From the NCBI GenBank assembly GCA_008330645.1, contig VLTN01000012.1, forward strand, positions 558,001 to 622,000: DNA of 64,000 nucleotides, in the 5' to 3' direction. Position 1 is the stretch's first letter; every line of letters begins with the position of its first letter. Shown here piece after piece: positions 59,501 to 64,000 of the stretch. The stretch comes from Cafeteria roenbergensis (Eukaryota > Sar > Bigyra > Bicosoecida > Cafeteriaceae). The position numbers and the translations under genes are program-made. The notes under the pieces were generated by a model. It saw only the letters and a program-made list of their open reading frames with translations, did no database searches and was not told where the DNA came from.

Positions 59501-62500
59501 TCCACCGCCGGGCCAGCCGCCGCAGCGCCCTCCGGGGCGGCAGCGCCCGGCGCGGGCAGGAGGGCGGCACGCTCCGCGTCGCTCAGGGCACGAGCAGCGC
59601 TGGCTGCCTCGCTGCGGACCAGCGCCTGCCGCAGCCGCTGCCGGACGAGGGCGCGAGCTGTCCGGCGAGCAAGCGCCATGGCGAGCGCGTCCGCGTCGTC
59701 CGGCGTCCCGCCCACGAGCGGGAGGCACCGCGGCAGCGCCGACAGCGTCAGGTGCCTGCTGAGGGCTTCTACGGGCCGGTCCAGCAGGTGCGTGAGGGAG
59801 AGGCGGGAGGCCGCGTCCGAGAGCAACCGCAGGCCAGCCGACGCCGGCAGCACCGGGGCACGGCGCAGCGCGGAGGAGGCCGTCGCGGCGGCGTCGGCCT
59901 GCTCGCTCCCAGCGCCGTCCCAGTCGGCGTCCGCCGCCTCCGCGACGGGAGGGGGCGCGGTGCCAGCCCCCGCCTGGCGACAGGCGGCCTGCCGCAGCGC
60001 GCCCAGCAGCGCGTCCGGCGTCGGCGCGGCGAGCAGGACGGCGGCGGCCTCCTCCAGGGCGGCGAGGCGCGGGTGCGGGCAGGGCTCCGGGTCGCTGTCC
60101 GCGTCGCAGTCGAGCGCGAGCCGCCGCGCCGCCCACACTGCCGCGACCACTCCGTGCCCCGCCTGGGACGCGCGCGCCGCTGCGGCCCACGCGGGGACGG
60201 GGACCTGCGTCAGGCGGCCCGCGCTGCCCGGCTCCGACCCGGAGGCGAACCCGGGGCAGGCGCCCGCCGGAGCGAGGATCGCCCACGCGGCATCGGCCAA
60301 ACGCTGGCCCGCAGGCGTCGTCGGGTCGGCGCGCGGGCCGTCGCTGGCCCCGGCCGGAGAGCGTGGCAGCGCCCCGCGCTGAAGGAAGCGAGCAGCCACG
60401 GCTGCCGCTGCCTCTGGGCAGGCGAGCACGACCGCCAGCGCCGCGGCCGCCGAGGGGGGCGCCGCACGGCGTGGCGCAGCAGGGCTGGAGAGCAGCACCA
60501 GGGCGGCCCTGGCGCGGCCGAGCGACGCGTCCGCTGGCAGCAGGGCCGCCAGGGCGGAGCAGGCGAAGGCGAGGCGACGGTGGTCGAACGGGGCGATGGC
60601 GGCCAGCGACGCGTTGAGCTCGGCCGCCGCGGCGTCGCTCGGGAGCGCCGCAAGCGCCGCCGCGCAGGGGGCCTCGAACCCCGCGAGCCCAGCGCACGCC
60701 GGGTCCGTGAGCAGGGCCCTCGCGAAGGAGGCCAGGGGGCCGGCAGGGTCGACTCGCTGCGCGCCGGCGAGCACCATGGCGGGGCCCAGCCGTGTGCCCG
60801 CGGCGGCCACCAGCGCCTGCGCCACGCGCGCCCGGTAGGCCAGGCTGTCGAGGGGCTCCGCCTCGGCGTGCTGCGGGCCGCCGTCCTGGCCCGGGCTGAG
60901 CACGGCTTGCAGCGGTCCGGCGCCGGGCGACGCCAGGCCGATGCGGGCAGCAGCCCCTGCGCCTCGCCTGGTCTGGAGGCTGCCGCCGGACGACGGCTTG
61001 GTGCTCGCGGTCTGGGTCGAGGCCTCCCCCTGCCCCCTCGCCCACACGGAGCTGTCCACCGGCACCCCCACAGCCGCGAGCCGCGCCCACCAGCGGGCCG
61101 CCCCCGCCACCGCCGCGCACTCGCACGCGAACGCCGGCTCGTCCCAACACACGGCCGCATCCGCCCCGACGCAGGCCGCGTCGCTCATTCGCTGGAAGGC
61201 CGCCTGGACCTTGAGCCGGGAGGCAGACTCGCTGCGCCCCGCCCCCGACACCGCCTCCCGCGCCGCCGTGGCAGCCGCCCGAATCTCGTCGCGAAGCACC
61301 TGCGCTGCGTCCCGCACGGGCACCGCGAGGAGCCAAGCCAGCGCCGCGGCGCCGTCCGGCCGGCGCGCCCCCATGGCCTCCTTGGCGGCTGCCAGCCCGA
61401 GCTCCTCCTGTGCCGCGGCAGCAAGCTCGTCCTCGGCGGCGGCCGCGACGGCGCCCCCGGCCTCGCCCCCCGCCCCGCCCACGGCCACGCCCAGCGCTGT
61501 GGCGATGCTTCCGCCCGCCCGGAGGTGCGCCACGAGGTCGCGCCTCGCCGACCGTGCCTGCATGCCTGCGACGTCCCACCCCGTGGAGCGCGCCTCCAGG
61601 CCGCGGCTCCGACGCCGAGGCTGCCTGCTGGAAGCAGCGGCCGCTAGCACAGCGCCGCTGTCTGCCACGCACGCCATACGCACCGCCCACGCGACGGGGT
61701 GCGCCCACGCCTCGCACGCGCGCCGAGCGCTCACGAGGGTCATCGCCTTGGTCATCGCAGGCCCGCTGTCGAGCACCATGCCGCCCTCCCGCCACCACGC
61801 GCCGTACGCCACCCAGTCCGCGCGCGGAGCCATGCCACGCGCGAACCCGCCCGCCCCCGCATCCGCGGCCCGCCCGCGAGGCAGGGGCGGCGGACCCGCT
61901 GGGAGCGCGCCCGGCGCCGCTGCCGACGCCGATGCGGCGCGTGAGCCCCCGCCTCTGGAGCGGCCCCGCGCCCCCGCCCCGGCCTCTTCCGCCGCCGCCC
62001 CGCCGTCTGCCTCATCGTCGTCGTCCGCGTCGTCCTCTTCTCCGAAGATTGCGGACGCGAGCGAAGTCGCCTTGGAGCGCACCCGCCGCCCGTCCGCGGC
62101 GTCGCTGCCTGACGCCGGGCCGCGCCCGGCCGTGCCCATGGCGCGGAGCAGGCGCTCCCCCTCCGTCCCAGCCTGCGCTTGCGCCGCGTCCCCGGCCTCC
62201 GCCTCCGCCTCGGCGCGGGCAAGAACGTCCGCCACGTCTGTGCGCAAGGCCACCGCGCACGCCACGTCGGCGTTGGACCAGCCGTCCAGGCCAGACGCGA
62301 CGGCGGCCGCAGGGCCGCAAGCGATGGAGCTTCCCGCCAGCCTGCGAGCCGCCATGGCCGCGCGCGCCGGCCCCTCGGCCCCCGCTCGCCCTGCTGCGCC
62401 GTCGCCCCCGGCGGCGAGCGCCGCGCCAAGCAGCGACCGCGCCGCCCGCCTCAGCGCGGCAGCGTCCTGGGACGCACCGGGCTGCGCCGCCGCGGCGCTG

Positions 62501-64000
62501 ACGATGCCGCGGGCGCGAGCCAGCGCGAGCCCCACCTCGCCTGCCCGCCGCCCCACGAGCGCGCCGCTCTCTCCCGCTGCGGCCTTGCCGCTGGCCCGCC
62601 CGGCAGTCGCCGCGGTCGCCCAGCGAGTGGCCACGGCCGCCGCCCCGGCATCGTGCCGGCGCTGCCTCGCCGCCGCGGCCCTGAGCGCGGGGCCGAGCTG
62701 CGCGGCCGCTGCGCCAGTGGGGTTGGACCCGGCCGCCGCGGCCACGCGCGCGAAAAAGGCCGCGTCGCCCGGCAGCCCCCGCCGCGCCGCCGACTCCGCC
62801 GCCGTGGAGCGCAGGCCGGCAGTGCCGCCGCCGAGCATGTCGGCGGCAAGCCGGCTCCGCGCAAGCATCCCGGCGCCCTGCCCCGAGCAGGCCGCGACAG
62901 CGGCGAGCAGCCGCCTCCGCCGGGCAGCGGTCGCAAGCGCGGACGGCTTGGCCGCCGCGAGGCCCTCGCGCAAGAGGCCGCGCGCCACCGACGCCGTCCA
63001 GGCCACGGCGTGCGAGCCGGCCGACGTGTGGGCCCCTGCGCCGTCGGCGACGGGGGGGCACACGGAGCTGGTGGGCGGCGGTCGGGCGCTCGCCAGGCCG
63101 GCCAGCCCCGCAGCAGCCGCAACGCGAGCGCCCCAGCCGGCCGAGTCGCCGCCATCACGGCGCGCCAGGCGAGACGCCGACTCCGCAGCCAGCCACGCCG
63201 CGGCGAGGGCTCGCCACGCGCCAGCAGCCGACCTGGTCTCGCCGGCGTCCAGGGCAGGGGCGCCCGGCAGCACCGCCGGAAGGGAGTGGCGCGCGGCGGC
63301 GTCGGCGTCCCACGCGCGCACCACGCAAAGCCTGCCTGCGTCGGGGGCGGAGCCCTCCGGCAGCGCAAGCGCCCACGCCGCGTCCCCAGCCCCGCGTTTG
63401 GCGAGGCTGCCAGCGCGGAGCAGGTCGCCGCTGGCGCGAGCGAGCAGCGCGGCCCAGGAGGCGGCGGCGGCGGCCTTGGTGCCCCCGGCCATGGCCACGG
63501 CGCGCGGGGGGCATTCCGCCTCGAGACTGGCCAGCGCCTGCGCGCACGCCGTCTCAAGCAGGCTCGTGTCCTCGCCAGCGCTCCAGCCCTCCACCGCGTC
63601 GGCCGCCTCCCGCGCCCGCGCCTGCAGCAGCGCGAAGAGCACCCTTCTCGCAGCGGCCAGCTCCTCGGCGGAAGACGCGTCCTCGGCGGCCGGCTCGGCC
63701 GCCGTGGCTGCCACCAGCTCTGCCACGGTCGGAAGCGACAGGAGCGCCGACCGCACCGCCTCCGCCGCAGCCTCGCGGACGGAAACCGCAGCAGGGTACG
63801 CGTCGCAGAGCGCGGCAACGCCCCGGGTTCCCGCGCTGCCTGCGCCCGCTGCGTCGTCTTTGCCGCAGCAGGCGCCGCTGCTCGGCGTCACCGCCCGTCG
63901 GGCTGCCACAGTGCGCAGGAGCGCGCCGGCAGCGCGGTCAGACAGCAGACGCCGGCTGGCGGCAGACGCTCCGGCTCCGGGCCCGGCTGCCCCATCCGCC
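56530..64000 (-). CDS. Very large Ala-rich, mostly helical protein, N-terminus beyond the window
   Basis: One frame is open from the right edge (first full codon at 63999) to the stop at 56530, 2,489 residues in view. I do not recognise it. The composition is extreme (Ala dominant, with Arg, Glu, Leu, Asp) and most of it reads as amphipathic helices with regular spacing, as in alpha-solenoids: for example SVREAAAEAVRSALLSLPTV, RVLFALLQARAREAADAVEG, RLSLTHLLDRPVEALSRHL and DAGVADAALWPQLARALTDAG near the C-terminus. An acidic stretch (EEDDADDDDEADGG) sits near 62030. Large solenoid scaffolds such as ROD/KNTC1, spatacsin or NBAS have comparable size and style, but no diagnostic motif lets me choose. 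No intron is evident over 7.4 kb. An ATG was not seen near the edge, so the gene starts beyond it. Confidence 0.7.
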   Translation of the reverse strand, partial: ADGAAGPGAGASAASRRLLSDRAAGALLRTVAARRAVTPSSGACCGKDDAAGAGSAGTRGVAALCDAYPAAVSVREAAAEAVRSALLSLPTVAELVAATAAEPAAEDASSAEELAAARRVLFALLQARAREAADAVEGWSAGEDTSLLETACAQALASLEAECPPRAVAMAGGTKAAAAASWAALLARASGDLLRAGSLAKRGAGDAAWALALPEGSAPDAGRLCVVRAWDADAAARHSLPAVLPGAPALDAGETRSAAGAWRALAAAWLAAESASRLARRDGGDSAGWGARVAAAAGLAGLASARPPPTSSVCPPVADGAGAHTSAGSHAVAWTASVARGLLREGLAAAKPSALATAARRRRLLAAVAACSGQGAGMLARSRLAADMLGGGTAGLRSTAAESAARRGLPGDAAFFARVAAAAGSNPTGAAAAQLGPALRAAAARQRRHDAGAAAVATRWATAATAGRASGKAAAGESGALVGRRAGEVGLALARARGIVSAAAAQPGASQDAAALRRAARSLLGAALAAGGDGAAGRAGAEGPARAAMAARRLAGSSIACGPAAAVASGLDGWSNADVACAVALRTDVADVLARAEAEAEAGDAAQAQAGTEGERLLRAMGTAGRGPASGSDAADGRRVRSKATSLASAIFGEEDDADDDDEADGGAAAEEAGAGARGRSRGGGSRAASASAAAPGALPAGPPPLPRGRAADAGAGGFARGMAPRADWVAYGAWWREGGMVLDSGPAMTKAMTLVSARRACEAWAHPVAWAVRMACVADSGAVLAAAASSRQPRRRSRGLEARSTGWDVAGMQARSARRDLVAHLRAGGSIATALGVAVGGAGGEAGGAVAAAAEDELAAAAQEELGLAAAKEAMGARRPDGAAALAWLLAVPVRDAAQVLRDEIRAAATAAREAVSGAGRSESASRLKVQAAFQRMSDAACVGADAAVCWDEPAFACECAAVAGAARWWARLAAVGVPVDSSVWARGQGEASTQTASTKPSSGGSLQTRRGAGAAARIGLASPGAGPLQAVLSPGQDGGPQHAEAEPLDSLAYRARVAQALVAAAGTRLGPAMVLAGAQRVDPAGPLASFARALLTDPACAGLAGFEAPCAAALAALPSDAAAAELNASLAAIAPFDHRRLAFACSALAALLPADASLGRARAALVLLSSPAAPRRAAPPSAAAALAVVLACPEAAAAVAARFLQRGALPRSPAGASDGPRADPTTPAGQRLADAAWAILAPAGACPGFASGSEPGSAGRLTQVPVPAWAAAARASQAGHGVVAAVWAARRLALDCDADSDPEPCPHPRLAALEEAAAVLLAAPTPDALLGALRQAACRQAGAGTAPPPVAEAADADWDGAGSEQADAAATASSALRRAPVLPASAGLRLLSDAASRLSLTHLLDRPVEALSRHLTLSALPRCLPLVGGTPDDADALAMALARRTARALVRQRLRQALVRSEAASAARALSDAERAALLPAPGAAAPEGAAAAGPAVECDWELVVPQAACPGLAGGLGVSDVAAAVDAVRDPETRVLAAEAAANEVPCDWVELQALCPELADALTVSGTDGVPAAAWRAGRHGHAPTALAAALSLGAADSESLAQAVDGGGAPAPPQEGAGCAPTPQLGTAFCDAVRDRAVPAVLSQAAAQLVAPSASARMWALLGGGHIGTCGDGGALGPAWRRPRFDPWLDRAAASPADVAAVGGAALAAQTVAAEASEALAMCRLRLTALALRCASDWRDWLTRIAGGEDAARADDGETGDAFRLAEGAIARLRAATVAAELRVDLLRLDGRDFARAGRFAGTDAEAAEAAARSRLGDGAASEDGGTVVSARSRASRLAGEGGSAAVWDERDAAESIARGVERAMAAAAAAAAGDEAAQAGGTGARPPRPRPRAGRGVVALATLEEAPAPAQEASSAGARAQGQAPPLDPLAAASAAALLRLVPQPVALVAFLVARAAEAASGGRSASIPPAAVVALAARAAHRLGVDIAEVQRRVAEAYAATPPLGPGSQLPADAGAVTAGATGLAPALAATALRETQLERRAAFLLRPPPGCARAGPRGAPLAGYVVPASAAGSAAAAAATAAAAARQPVWSAEDDRAWAGDEQAEAEAAEASAAALAAVERLLAVALAPSAAGTDGPMLRSRAARTALLLADPADVAAALRRVCERLPVTAAAATATAAAASDAVGGDGTALLPPPRTAAELAGMAARLWYQWLGERLRVRLPAERLTTALAASGVARGLWRDRQRDPATVAVAASLLADAGVADAALWPQLARALTDAGRHGDAVDAVRRAARTRAIASPALTGGVASGGGGGGPGSDAKAAASSLGEAWAVAVEGAARGLVAARRVATASASPDSGAAAAGSSPLDARADAHDLAGRIVLALRAAPWELPGVSAAAAAATAALLSAGPAFAPEAVGAALLAPGKDAPWPGGEPPAGAYAAALAEALAPAAAAAGAGADGSRLWGSRAAASALAARAAMA

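Overview
This window is nuclear DNA of a eukaryote with a very GC-rich, gene-dense genome. I count 23 protein-coding genes in 64 kb. Thirteen of them carry 24 short spliceosomal introns (121 to 420 bases, 23 of 24 with a GTGAG donor and all ending in AG). There are no tRNA or rRNA genes, no CRISPR array and no recognisable intact transposon. COMMD2, an RMDN protein, TMEM128, a Rab, Dim1 and a DEG/ENaC-type channel together point to a free-living unicellular protist rather than a plant or fungus. A heterotrophic stramenopile such as a bicosoecid would fit the base composition and compactness, but that assignment is inference only.

Layout, left to right: a DUF3825 protein leaving the window (1-1824, -); a PP2C phosphatase with a 1,500-residue tail (2594-8570, -); an S11 D-Ala-D-Ala carboxypeptidase homologue (8731-10977, +); an unknown polytopic membrane protein (11173-13276, -); a RecD2-type helicase with an organelle-like presequence (13582-17760, -); a GIDE-domain protein without RING (18035-19199, -) divergent from Dim1 rRNA dimethylase (19265-21101, +); RMDN (21481-23009, -); COMMD2 (23281-24213, -); an unknown secreted protein (24591-26342, -); a secreted tail-collar-domain protein (26720-28198, +); a giant EF-hand/PH/kinase protein (28833-36853, -); a Rab GTPase (37279-38408, -); a two-helix membrane protein with a 12-copy 9-residue repeat (38681-40318, +); an acyl-protein thioesterase (41006-41932, -); a CaaX protein (42244-43071, +); a DEG/ENaC-like channel (43629-45644, -); a DUF4336 protein (46063-47160, -); an unknown mitochondrial membrane protein (47418-49526, +); N-acetylglucosamine kinase (50108-51809, -); a RAD7-like LRR protein (52211-55387, +); TMEM128 (55608-56201, +); and a huge Ala-rich protein entering from the right edge (56530-64000, -).

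The genes do not form one pathway. Shared themes are membrane-attached signalling and lipidation (two proteins starting MGN, a Rab ending CC, a CaaX protein and a depalmitoylating thioesterase), mitochondrial or organelle proteins, and three families best known from bacteria or phages (S11 peptidase, RecD2, tail collar). Many neighbours are divergent with 65 to 400 bases between start codons. Gene structures below were built by reading splice sites by eye; reading frame closes across every proposed junction.
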